Made by a program: the position numbers and the translations under genes
Source of the DNA: Vulcanimicrobiota bacterium
GTDB taxonomy: Bacteria; Vulcanimicrobiota; Vulcanimicrobiia; Vulcanimicrobiales; Vulcanimicrobiaceae
Assembly (NCBI GenBank): GCA_003136655.1
Contig: PLFC01000082.1
Span: 1-43,085, forward strand
Length of the DNA stretch: 43,085 bases
Direction: 5' to 3'
Notes under the pieces: model-generated
What the model was told of the DNA's origin: nothing
Database searches by the model: none
What the model saw: only the letters and a program-made list of their open reading frames with translations
Shown here: piece by piece, positions 17,099 through 24,494 of the stretch
How positions within the stretch are numbered: the first letter of the stretch is position 1
Layout of the letters: each line of letters starts with the position of its first letter

Positions 17099-17607
17099 CG
17101 CGCGCCGACGGCGCGCAGGGCGGGCGCGCGCTCGCCGACGAGTTCGTCGAGCGCGATGCCGTTGCGTTCGAACGGCGTCGAAAGCACGATCGTCGTCTTG
17201 CTCCGCGCGATGCCGGCGATCGACTTCAAGCGCGTGAGAAAATCGTCGAGGTGCGCGGTCGAGCGCGTCGAGACTTTCAAGAGAAACGATTCCTCGCCCG
17301 CGACGCTGTAGACTTCGCTCACTTCGGGCAAAGCCGCGATCGTGCTGTGGAACGCGTCGTACTGCACGTCGTACTGCGTGTAGACGCTGACGAATGCGAC
17401 CAATTCGATGCCGAGGCGCTGCGCGTCGAGACGGGCGCCGTAGCCTTTGACGTAACCACGCTGTTCGAGGCGCTTGACGCGTTCGTGAACCGCCGACGAA
17501 CCCAGGCCTACGATCGCCGCCATCTCGGCATAGGTCGAGCGCGCGTTGCGTTGCAGCGCGTCGAGCAGTCGGATATCGAGTTCGTCGATTTCGGGTGGCG
17601 CAAACAT
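17095..17607 (-). CDS. Lrp/AsnC-family transcriptional regulator
   Basis: A 170-residue amino-acid-responsive regulator. The helix-turn-helix is at about residues 7-55 (LDIRLLDALQRNARSTYAEMA followed by GLGSSAVHERVKRLEQRGYV), then a linker and a RAM ligand-binding domain with VYSVAGEESFLLKV at about residues 98-111. Lrp/AsnC proteins form dimers to octamers and respond to amino acids. As first gene of the kdd-kamA unit (ATGA overlap with kdd), it most likely senses lysine or an intermediate and controls its own operon. The start at 17607 has a GGGAG site about 9 bases upstream. A strong promoter-like sequence lies at 17656-17683. Confidence 0.93.
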   Translation of the reverse strand: MFAPPEIDELDIRLLDALQRNARSTYAEMAAIVGLGSSAVHERVKRLEQRGYVKGYGARLDAQRLGIELVAFVSVYTQYDVQYDAFHSTIAALPEVSEVYSVAGEESFLLKVSTRSTAHLDDFLTRLKSIAGIARSKTTIVLSTPFERNGIALDELVGERAPALRAVGAR

Positions 17608-17655
17608 TCGCCGGCATCTCCCTCAGGGCAATTTCGGTTCGTTGGAATGCCAAAG

Positions 17656-17683
17656 AGTATACCATTTCATCCGGCGATTACAA
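17656..17683 (-). promoter_or_regulatory. Sigma-70-type promoter of the asnC-kdd-kamA operon
   Basis: Read on the minus strand: a -35 TTGTAA (17683-17678), a 16-base spacer ending in TGG, and a -10 TATACT (17661-17656), giving an extended -10 (TGn before the hexamer). A transcript would start near 17649 and give a leader of about 42 bases before the asnC ATG. The element lies in the 170-base divergent gap facing the solute-binding protein gene. It is predicted from consensus only. Confidence 0.6.
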
Positions 17684-17777
17684 GATGAATACGGAGAAAA
17701 TCCGGGGATTTGCCGGCGGGCGGCCGAGCTTTGTTCCGTCCGGGGGGCGCCGTCCGCGGCCGTGCGAAGGGGTGGCG

Positions 17778-19373
17778 GTGCGCCCGGCTTTCGCCCTCAT
17801 CGCCCTGCTCCTCGCGCTCGGCCTCCGCGGACCCGCCCCGGCAGCGGGGCCGCCGCCCCTGCGTTTTAACGTTGCGGCCGACCCGGGCACGCTCGATCCC
17901 CTGTTCGCCCACGCCGACGCGGCCAACGTCGAGCAGCAGTTGGCCCACCTGGTCTTCGAGCCGTTCTTCGACCTCGATCCGAGCGGCCGGCCCGTGCCCG
18001 AACTGCTGGCGACGATCCCGACCGCAGCCAACGGCGGCATCTCGCCCGACGGCCGGACGATCGTCTACCACCTCCGGCGTGGCGTGCGCTGGAGCGACGG
18101 CGTGCCCCTGACCGCGCGCGACGTGCTCTTCACGCTGCACGCCATCCTCGATCCGGCCAATCCCGTCGGCTCGCGTGAGGGCTACGAGCTGATCGATGCG
18201 GCGACCGCGCCCGATCCACTGACCGTGCGCGTGCATCTCAAACGAGCCTGGGCGCCCGCCGTTGCGACGTTTTTCGCGTACGGCACCTCGCCGCAGTACG
18301 TGCTGCCCGAACACGTGCTGGCGCACCAGGGCCCGCTCGACCGGGCGGCCTTCGGCGCGGCGCCGAGCGTCGGCGACGGGCCCTTCGCGTTCGTCGAGTG
18401 GCGCCGCGGCGACCGCCTGACCTATCGCGCGAATCCGCTCTATTGGCGCGGGCGACCCAAAGTGGAGCGGCTCGAGATCGGGATCGTGCCCGATCCGCAA
18501 ACCAATCTGACGCTCTTGCGTTCGGACAGCCTCGACTTCAACCTGATCGCGCCGTCGCAGCAGGCCGTGCTCGCGGGCGTCGACGGCATCGCCTTCACCA
18601 GCGTTGCGACCGCGTTGATCGCGGGCCTTGCGCTCAATACCACGCACCCGCCGTTCGACGATCCGCGCGTGCGCCGGGCGCTCGCCGCATCGCTCGATCG
18701 CGGCGGCATCAGCGCCAAGATAACGCTGGGCAAATATCCGGTGGCCGATTCCGACCGGCCACGTTTCTCCTGGGCTTACGATGCGAGCATCCTGCAGCCG
18801 CCCTTCGATCCGCGCGCGGCCGATGCGGCCTTCGATGCGGCGGGCTGGCGGCGCGGCCCCGACGGCAAGCGCCGTAAGGACGGCCGCAGCCTCGCACTCA
18901 CCTACGTGCAGTTTCCCGAAACGACGACCGGCGTGCGCGTGGCGACCGTTGCGCAACGCGAGTTGGAAGAGCGCGGCGTCGACGTCACGCTCAAGTCGAT
19001 CTCGAACGCGCAGCTCTTCCTGCCCCAAACCGGCGTGCTGGCGAGCGGCGCCTTCGATGTGGCTTACGTGCCTTGGTCGATGGGCGCCGATCCCGACGAT
19101 CGCTTTCTCTACGGTTGCTCGGCGGCCGCGAAGAACTACATGCGCTACTGCGATCCGCGCGTCGAGCGCTTGGAGTCGGCGGCCATTGCCGCAACCGGCC
19201 GCGACGCGCGGCGTGCGGCCTATCGCGCGATCGACCGGATCGTCGCGCACGACGTGCCCATCATCTATTTGTTCAATCCCAGCTACGTCTACGCGTACCG
19301 CAAGCGTTTGCACGGCTTCGCACCGAACGCGTTCTCACCGACGTGGAACGCCTACGACTGGAGTCTCCGATGA
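17778..19373 (+). CDS. ABC transporter solute-binding protein, family 5 (oligopeptide/nickel type)
   Basis: A 531-residue periplasmic receptor of the DppA/OppA fold. The N-terminus from the GTG at 17778 is a clean Sec signal (VRPAFALIALLLALGL, cleavage near APAAG). Family 5 segments follow: LDPLFAHADAANVEQQLAHLV, the ISPDGRTIVYHLRRGVRWSDG signature at about residues 85-110, GDGPFAFVEWRRGDRLTYRANP, and FDDPRVRRALAASLDR. The GTG at 17778 is preceded by AAGGGG 5 bases upstream; an in-frame ATG at 17685 is less likely. No permease or ATPase of the transporter is adjacent. Instead an aldehyde dehydrogenase starts inside its stop codon (ATGA). The ligand may be a peptide, opine or other substrate. 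Confidence 0.88.
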   Translation: MRPAFALIALLLALGLRGPAPAAGPPPLRFNVAADPGTLDPLFAHADAANVEQQLAHLVFEPFFDLDPSGRPVPELLATIPTAANGGISPDGRTIVYHLRRGVRWSDGVPLTARDVLFTLHAILDPANPVGSREGYELIDAATAPDPLTVRVHLKRAWAPAVATFFAYGTSPQYVLPEHVLAHQGPLDRAAFGAAPSVGDGPFAFVEWRRGDRLTYRANPLYWRGRPKVERLEIGIVPDPQTNLTLLRSDSLDFNLIAPSQQAVLAGVDGIAFTSVATALIAGLALNTTHPPFDDPRVRRALAASLDRGGISAKITLGKYPVADSDRPRFSWAYDASILQPPFDPRAADAAFDAAGWRRGPDGKRRKDGRSLALTYVQFPETTTGVRVATVAQRELEERGVDVTLKSISNAQLFLPQTGVLASGAFDVAYVPWSMGADPDDRFLYGCSAAAKNYMRYCDPRVERLESAAIAATGRDARRAAYRAIDRIVAHDVPIIYLFNPSYVYAYRKRLHGFAPNAFSPTWNAYDWSLR

Positions 19374-20800
19374 TCTCGGCGCCGATGGCCAACCCTTCCA
19401 GCGACGAACTGCGCGCCGCCTTCGAAGCGCAGCGCAGGCGCTACCGGGCTCAGCCCTACCCGCCGCTCGCCGGCCGGCGCGCGCGGCTCGACGCGCTCGA
19501 ACGCGCCATCCGCAAGCACCGGAAGGACATCGTCGCGGCGCTCGCCGGCGACTTCGGCAAAGCGCCCGAGGAAACCGAACTGACCGAGATCGGTCCGGCG
19601 CTCGCCGAACTGCGTTACGCGCGGCGCTCGCTCTCGGCCTGGGCGCGTCCCGAAAAGGTGCCGACCCCGCTCAAACTCGCCGGCGCGCGCAGCGAGGTGC
19701 GGTACGAGCCCAAGGGCGTCGCGCTGATCTTGGCGCCCTGGAACTACCCGTTTTATTTGGCCATCGTGCCGCTGGTCGCCGCGCTCGCCGCAGGGAATCG
19801 CGTGATCCTGCGACCCTCGGAGAAGACGCCGCGCACGGCGGCCGCGATCGAAACGATCGTGCACGAGGCGTTTGCGGCGGAAGACGTGGCCTTCGCCGGC
19901 GGCGACATCGACACGGCCGAACGGCTCCTGACCTTTCCCTTCGATCACATCTTCTTTACCGGCAGCACGCGCGTGGGCAAGATCGTGATGCGCGCCGCGG
20001 CCGAGCATCTGGCCAGCGTCACGCTCGAACTCGGCGGTAAATCGCCCGCATTCGTAACCGAACACGCCGATCCCGCGATTGCGGGCGAGCGCATCGCGTG
20101 GGGCAAGTTCATCAACGCGGGCCAAACCTGCGTCGCGCCGGATTACGTGCTCGTGCACGAGATGCTGGCCGAGCGGTTTCTGGCCGAAACGATCGCCGCG
20201 GTCGAGCGCATGTACGGCAAGACCGAATCGGCGCGCAGCATCAATCCCGATCTGTGCCGGATCGTCGACGACGCCGCGTTCGAGCGCATCGTCAACCTGC
20301 TCGATGCGAGCGTGGCTGCCGGCGCGCGCATCGTGCTCGGGGGCCAACGCGATCGCGAGCGTCGCTACATCGCGCCGACGATCGTGACCGGCGCGGGCTT
20401 CGACGCGCCGATCATGTCGGAGGAGATCTTCGGACCGGTGCTGCCGGTGTTGACCTACCGCTCGATCGACGACGCGATCGCCAAGGTCAACCTGCGGCCC
20501 AAACCGCTGGCGCTTTACGCCTTCGGTCCGTCGGCGGAAACCGAACCGATCGTCGAGGCGACGTCGTCGGGCGGCGTCGCACTCGACGATGTGGTGATCC
20601 AGCTAGCCAACGAGCATCTGCCTTTCGGCGGCGTGGGCGAGAGCGGCGCGGGCAATTACCACGGGGTCTTCGGGTTCCGCGCCTTCTCGCACGAGCGCGC
20701 GGTCTTCCGTCAGGCGAAGCGCAGCGCGCTGTCGCTCTTGTATCCGCCGTACGGGCCCAAAGCGCGGCTGCTGCTCAAAGCCCTCGACCGTCTGCCGTGA
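19370..20800 (+). CDS. Aldehyde dehydrogenase (ALDH3 / coniferyl-aldehyde dehydrogenase-like)
   Basis: NAD(P)-dependent oxidation of an aldehyde to the acid. The 476-residue length is that of the ALDH3-like group, which lacks the longer N-terminus of other ALDHs. The catalytic Cys lies in NAGQTCVAPDYV (C254) and the general base in LELGGKSP (E220), with the 34-residue spacing typical of ALDH3. The NAD-binding segments ILAPWNYPF and FFTGSTRVGK are present, and the C-terminal PFGGVGESG motif is intact. The ATG at 19370 overlaps the binding-protein stop (ATGA) and has GGAG 6 bases upstream; the CPBP gene begins inside its stop (GTGA). It probably works on the compound imported through the upstream binding protein, but that is inference. 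Confidence 0.93.
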   Translation: MISAPMANPSSDELRAAFEAQRRRYRAQPYPPLAGRRARLDALERAIRKHRKDIVAALAGDFGKAPEETELTEIGPALAELRYARRSLSAWARPEKVPTPLKLAGARSEVRYEPKGVALILAPWNYPFYLAIVPLVAALAAGNRVILRPSEKTPRTAAAIETIVHEAFAAEDVAFAGGDIDTAERLLTFPFDHIFFTGSTRVGKIVMRAAAEHLASVTLELGGKSPAFVTEHADPAIAGERIAWGKFINAGQTCVAPDYVLVHEMLAERFLAETIAAVERMYGKTESARSINPDLCRIVDDAAFERIVNLLDASVAAGARIVLGGQRDRERRYIAPTIVTGAGFDAPIMSEEIFGPVLPVLTYRSIDDAIAKVNLRPKPLALYAFGPSAETEPIVEATSSGGVALDDVVIQLANEHLPFGGVGESGAGNYHGVFGFRAFSHERAVFRQAKRSALSLLYPPYGPKARLLLKALDRLP

Positions 20801-21612
20801 GCGTCGCCGCGAGCGGCGCGGGCGAACGCGTCCTGCGTTTCTTCGCGGCGGCGCTCGGTCCGGTGTCGGTCGTTATCGTGGCCGTCGTCGTGCAGACCGT
20901 CATGCACGGTCTGCCGCCGCTCGTCGTCGCGCTCTGCGTGGCGCTCGGGGCGGGCGGGGTGTACTGGCTGCACACGCGTTATCTCGAACGCCGCCTGCCC
21001 GTCGAACTCGCGCCCGCCGGTCTGCCCTGGTTCGCGGGCGGGGTGCTCGGCGGCATCGCGCTGATCGCGCTCGTCATGTTCTCGCTCGCGCTGCTCGGCG
21101 CGTACCATCTGCAAGGCCCGTCCCCGGTGCCCGTCGACCTCGCCGCCGCTGCGGCGGGCGCGCTCGCGACCGCGGTCGTCGAGGAAGTGCTCTTCCGCGG
21201 CTATCTCTTTCGCTGGATCGCGGGCTGGAACGCGTGGGCTGCGATCGGTATCACCTCGCTCGTTTTCGGCTTCGCGCACGCGGCCAATCCGCACGCCACG
21301 CCCTTCAGTTCGGCCGCGATCGCTGCTGAAGCCGGCCTCCTACTGGGCGCCGCGTTTTGGCTGAGCGGAAACCTGTGGTTTCCGATCGGCATTCATCTGG
21401 GCTGGAATTTCGCCGAGGGCACGATCTTCAGCACGCCCGTCTCGGGCTCGGCGGCGCCCGGCCTCATCCTCGGCACGCTGAGCGGACCGGTCGCGCTGAC
21501 CGGCGGCGCTTTCGGCCTCGAAGCCTCGGTGGTCGCGCTCGGCACGTGTACGACGGCGGGCATCGTCTTGCTCGTGGCCTGCGCCGTGCGTCACGTAACG
21601 CCCGTGCGCTGA
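20797..21612 (+). CDS. CPBP-family intramembrane glutamic/metalloprotease
   Basis: A 271-residue polytopic membrane protein of the CAAX protease/bacteriocin-processing (Abi) family. The three motifs are intact: EEVLFRG (E129-E130, R134), F157-x3-H161 in FGFAHAAN, and H200-x3-N204 in HLGWN. I see about seven hydrophobic segments, with the motifs on the central ones. Family members cleave prenylated or other membrane-associated proteins, or protect against bacteriocins; the target here is unknown. The start is a GTG overlapping the aldehyde dehydrogenase stop (GTGA), so translation is coupled. It ends 21 bases before the convergent phospholipase D-like gene. Confidence 0.9.
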   Translation: MSVAASGAGERVLRFFAAALGPVSVVIVAVVVQTVMHGLPPLVVALCVALGAGGVYWLHTRYLERRLPVELAPAGLPWFAGGVLGGIALIALVMFSLALLGAYHLQGPSPVPVDLAAAAAGALATAVVEEVLFRGYLFRWIAGWNAWAAIGITSLVFGFAHAANPHATPFSSAAIAAEAGLLLGAAFWLSGNLWFPIGIHLGWNFAEGTIFSTPVSGSAAPGLILGTLSGPVALTGGAFGLEASVVALGTCTTAGIVLLVACAVRHVTPVR

Positions 21613-21633
21613 GGCCGCCAACCCTACGGAGTC

Positions 21634-22617
21634 CTAAGAGCTCGGCAGGAGCCCTTCGACGACGTCTTGCCGGTCCTTGAGGTCGGCGAGCAGTCCCGCA
21701 TCGGAGAGGTCGAGCGGGTGCGAGTTGGCCCAGTCGGCGCGGGCCACGTCGTGAAGCCGCTCGACCACCGCGTCGTCGCGCACCTCGATCGCCAGCTCGC
21801 GCCTGCCGTCGAAGCTGCCCGGTGCGAGGTTGATCGAGCCGACCACGCCCGCCACGCCGTCGGCCAGAAACATCTTGCCGTGCAGCTTTAGGTGCTTGAG
21901 CTTGTGGATTTTGACGCCCACGTCGTCGAGGATGCGTAGTCCGCCGACGCCTTCGATCAACTTGTCGGCCTTGAGCGTGTGCGGCGCGCGCGCCATCACG
22001 TGCACCTTCACGCCGCGTTCGGCGGCGCGCACCAAGCGTTCGATCACGAGCGCGTCTTGATAGCGTTCGTTCTGCACGAAGAGCGTCTTGTGCGCGTTGT
22101 CGATGAAGTCGCCGATGCGCGCGCGTCCGTTGTCGGGACACCACACCAGGCCGGCATCCGCTCCGGGCGTGAAATCTTGGCGATGCCAGTCGGCCTCGAA
22201 ACACGCACCGATCTCGGCGACCTCGCGCGGATGGTCGGTGACGATCGCGTAGTCGCGCGTCTCGGTGAGGTTTTTCGTCTCCCAATTGAGCGATTTGACG
22301 AAGGCGACCGTGTCGTCGACGACCATCGATTTCTCGTGGGTCAAATCGAAGCGCGGGTTGGCGTCCTGCACGTTCACGCCGGCCGCGAGCAGAGCCGCGC
22401 GTGCGGCAACGTTGTCGTCCCGGCCGTCGCGCCGCGCCGGGTTGAGCATCACGCGCACAGCGAGCCCGCGCCGCTTGGCGGCGATCACGGCCTCGAGCAA
22501 GTCCGGATCGGAGAAGACGAACATCTTAACCCGCAGCGAGTGCCGCGCCCGGCCGATCGCGTCGAGAATCTCGCGCGGCGAGTCGTCGGGCAGCACGATG
22601 AGCGAACGCGTGGGCAT
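21634..22617 (-). CDS. Phospholipase D-like (HKD) protein, cardiolipin synthase-like
   Basis: A 327-residue protein with two HxKx4D motifs: H94-K96-D101 in HEKSMVVDD and H246-K248-D253 in HGKMFLADG, the second followed by the usual GSINL. The two half-sites form one active centre acting on phosphodiesters through a phosphohistidine. The protein lacks the N-terminal membrane helices of typical cardiolipin synthases and has no signal peptide, so it may be soluble or peripheral: a phospholipid synthase, phospholipase or nuclease. The ATG at 22617 follows the ABC exporter stop by 5 bases. It has AGGAG only 2 bases upstream, which is closer than usual. Frame extensions upstream to 22734 overlap the exporter and look spurious. 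Confidence 0.9.
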   Translation of the reverse strand: MPTRSLIVLPDDSPREILDAIGRARHSLRVKMFVFSDPDLLEAVIAAKRRGLAVRVMLNPARRDGRDDNVAARAALLAAGVNVQDANPRFDLTHEKSMVVDDTVAFVKSLNWETKNLTETRDYAIVTDHPREVAEIGACFEADWHRQDFTPGADAGLVWCPDNGRARIGDFIDNAHKTLFVQNERYQDALVIERLVRAAERGVKVHVMARAPHTLKADKLIEGVGGLRILDDVGVKIHKLKHLKLHGKMFLADGVAGVVGSINLAPGSFDGRRELAIEVRDDAVVERLHDVARADWANSHPLDLSDAGLLADLKDRQDVVEGLLPSS

Positions 22618-22622
22618 GGCTC

Positions 22623-24470
22623 CTAGGCCGGCGCGCCGGCGGCGGGGGTGGCAGCGCTCTCGAATTGGATGCGATGCAACTCCGCGTATGTGCCGTCCAA
22701 GGCGAGCAATTCCTCGTGCGTGCCCTGTTCGCACACCACGCCGTCCTTGATCACGATGATTTTGTCGGCGTCGCGAATCGTGCTCAGGCGGTGCGCGATC
22801 GTCATTACCGTGCGTCCCTTCATGAGGCGCTCCGTCGCCTCGATGACCAGCTTCTCCGATTCGGTGTCCAGCGCCGCCGTCGGTTCGTCCAGGAGCAGGA
22901 TGGGCGCGTCGCGCACGATCGCCCGCGCGATGCCGATGCGCTGGCGCTGGCCGCCTGAAAGGGTGAGGCCGCGCTCGCCGACCGGCGTGTCGTAACCGTG
23001 CGGCATCGCCATGATGAAGTCGTGCGCGTTGGCGATCTTCGCGGCCGCCACGATTTCGGCGTCGGTCGCATCGGCTTTGCCGTAGGCGATGTTTTCACGA
23101 ATCGACCCGCGGAACAAGACCGTATCCTGGAGCACGAAGGCGATCTGATCGCGCAGCGCCTGGAGCGAGTAGTCGCGAACGTCGACGCCGTCGAGCAGCA
23201 CCCGACCCGAGACCGCGTCGTAGAAGCGTGGCAGGAGGCTCATGATGGTCGATTTGCCGCCGCCCGTTGCGCCGACGATGCCGACGAGTTGTCCCGGCTC
23301 GACCGAGAAGCAGACGTCCTTGAGCACCGGCACGTCGGGATCGTAGCCGAAGGCGACGTTCTCGAAGGTGATCGCGCCGCGCACCTTGGTGGGCACGAGC
23401 GCATCCGGCCGCTCCGCGATGATTGCGTCGACGTCGAGCAGGCTCCGGATACGTTCGACGCCCACCGTCGTCTGCGCGATCGCGTTGGTCATCTTTGCGA
23501 GGTCTTGCACCGGCTTGAAAAACTTAGTCAGGTAGGCCAGAAACACGGTCAGCGCGCCGACCGTCATCGCGCCGGCGAGAATCAGGTTGGCGCCGCGCCA
23601 GAGCACGAAGGCCGTGCAGGCCGCCACCACCACCGCGATCACGGGCGAGAGCAACGCTTTGATGCGCCGCGCCGAGAGCGCCGCTTCGACGCTCGCCTTT
23701 CCGGCGGCGGCCAAGCGCTGCTGCTCGAGGTCTTGGCGGCCGAAGGCCTTCACGGAACGCATCGACTCGAAAACCTCTTGCAACACGGCCACGATGTCGC
23801 TCTGCCGGTTGCGCACCTCGTGCACGGCGGCCTTCACCGCGCCCTTGAAGCGCGCGACGAAGAGCAGCAGGAACGGCGTCACGGCGATCGCGGTCAACGC
23901 GAAGTCGAAGTTGAGCCAAAACATGATGCCGACCATACCGACGATGGTCAATAAGTCGACGAGTATGCCCAGCGTCGAGGAGGACGCGAAGTTTTGAATC
24001 GTCAGTACGTCATCCGTCAGGGTGCTGAGCAACTTGCCCGTCTGATGCGAGTCGTAATAGGAAAGTGAGAGTCGCTCCAAGTGTGCGAAGACTTTGAGCC
24101 GCAGGTCGCTCGCCACGAACTGCCCTACGCTTTCGGTGTAATAGTTTTCGACGTAACCGGCCAGCGCTCCGAGTGCCGCGATGCCGACGAAGGCCAGCGC
24201 CGCCGCGACCGCGATATCCGTCCGGCCGTGGCCGAGCGTGGTTCCGAACGTGCGCCCGAGCCAGGCGGGCAGCGGGTGGTGGCCGACGACGTTGTCTAGG
24301 ATCACTTTGAGCGGCCACGGACCCGCGAGCGTCGCCGCGGTCTCCACGAGCATCGCCGCGAGCACGACCGCAAGCGTACCCCGGTACGGGATCAGCAGGC
24401 CGCCTACGAATGCGCCCAGCCCGCGGCGCGAGGCGCCGGGGGCTGCCTTACGTGCCATCCGGGGGGGCAT
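22623..24470 (-). CDS. ABC exporter, fused permease-ATPase (MsbA/lipid-exporter type)
   Basis: A 615-residue half-transporter that should act as a homodimer. Residues about 20-320 form the six-helix exporter domain (hydrophobic segments near residues 27-47, 70-92, 145-190, 255-305). The ATPase domain is complete: Walker A GATGGGKST (K406), signature LSGGQ (504-508), Walker B ILLLDE (D528-E529) and H-loop IAHRLST. The family exports lipids, lipid-linked molecules, peptides or drugs. The coupled phospholipase D-like gene just downstream points to a lipid connection. It starts 24 bases before the end of the TonB receptor gene on the same strand, so the genes from 27963 down to 21634 could be one long transcript. 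Confidence 0.93.
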   Translation of the reverse strand: MPPRMARKAAPGASRRGLGAFVGGLLIPYRGTLAVVLAAMLVETAATLAGPWPLKVILDNVVGHHPLPAWLGRTFGTTLGHGRTDIAVAAALAFVGIAALGALAGYVENYYTESVGQFVASDLRLKVFAHLERLSLSYYDSHQTGKLLSTLTDDVLTIQNFASSSTLGILVDLLTIVGMVGIMFWLNFDFALTAIAVTPFLLLFVARFKGAVKAAVHEVRNRQSDIVAVLQEVFESMRSVKAFGRQDLEQQRLAAAGKASVEAALSARRIKALLSPVIAVVVAACTAFVLWRGANLILAGAMTVGALTVFLAYLTKFFKPVQDLAKMTNAIAQTTVGVERIRSLLDVDAIIAERPDALVPTKVRGAITFENVAFGYDPDVPVLKDVCFSVEPGQLVGIVGATGGGKSTIMSLLPRFYDAVSGRVLLDGVDVRDYSLQALRDQIAFVLQDTVLFRGSIRENIAYGKADATDAEIVAAAKIANAHDFIMAMPHGYDTPVGERGLTLSGGQRQRIGIARAIVRDAPILLLDEPTAALDTESEKLVIEATERLMKGRTVMTIAHRLSTIRDADKIIVIKDGVVCEQGTHEELLALDGTYAELHRIQFESAATPAAGAPA

Positions 24471-24494
24471 TTGCGGCCGCCCCTCGCTTGCCTC

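Noticed and set aside
17667-19313. 548-codon minus-strand frame opposite the family 5 binding protein
   Set aside because: Reverse shadow; the plus strand shows a signal peptide and family motifs.
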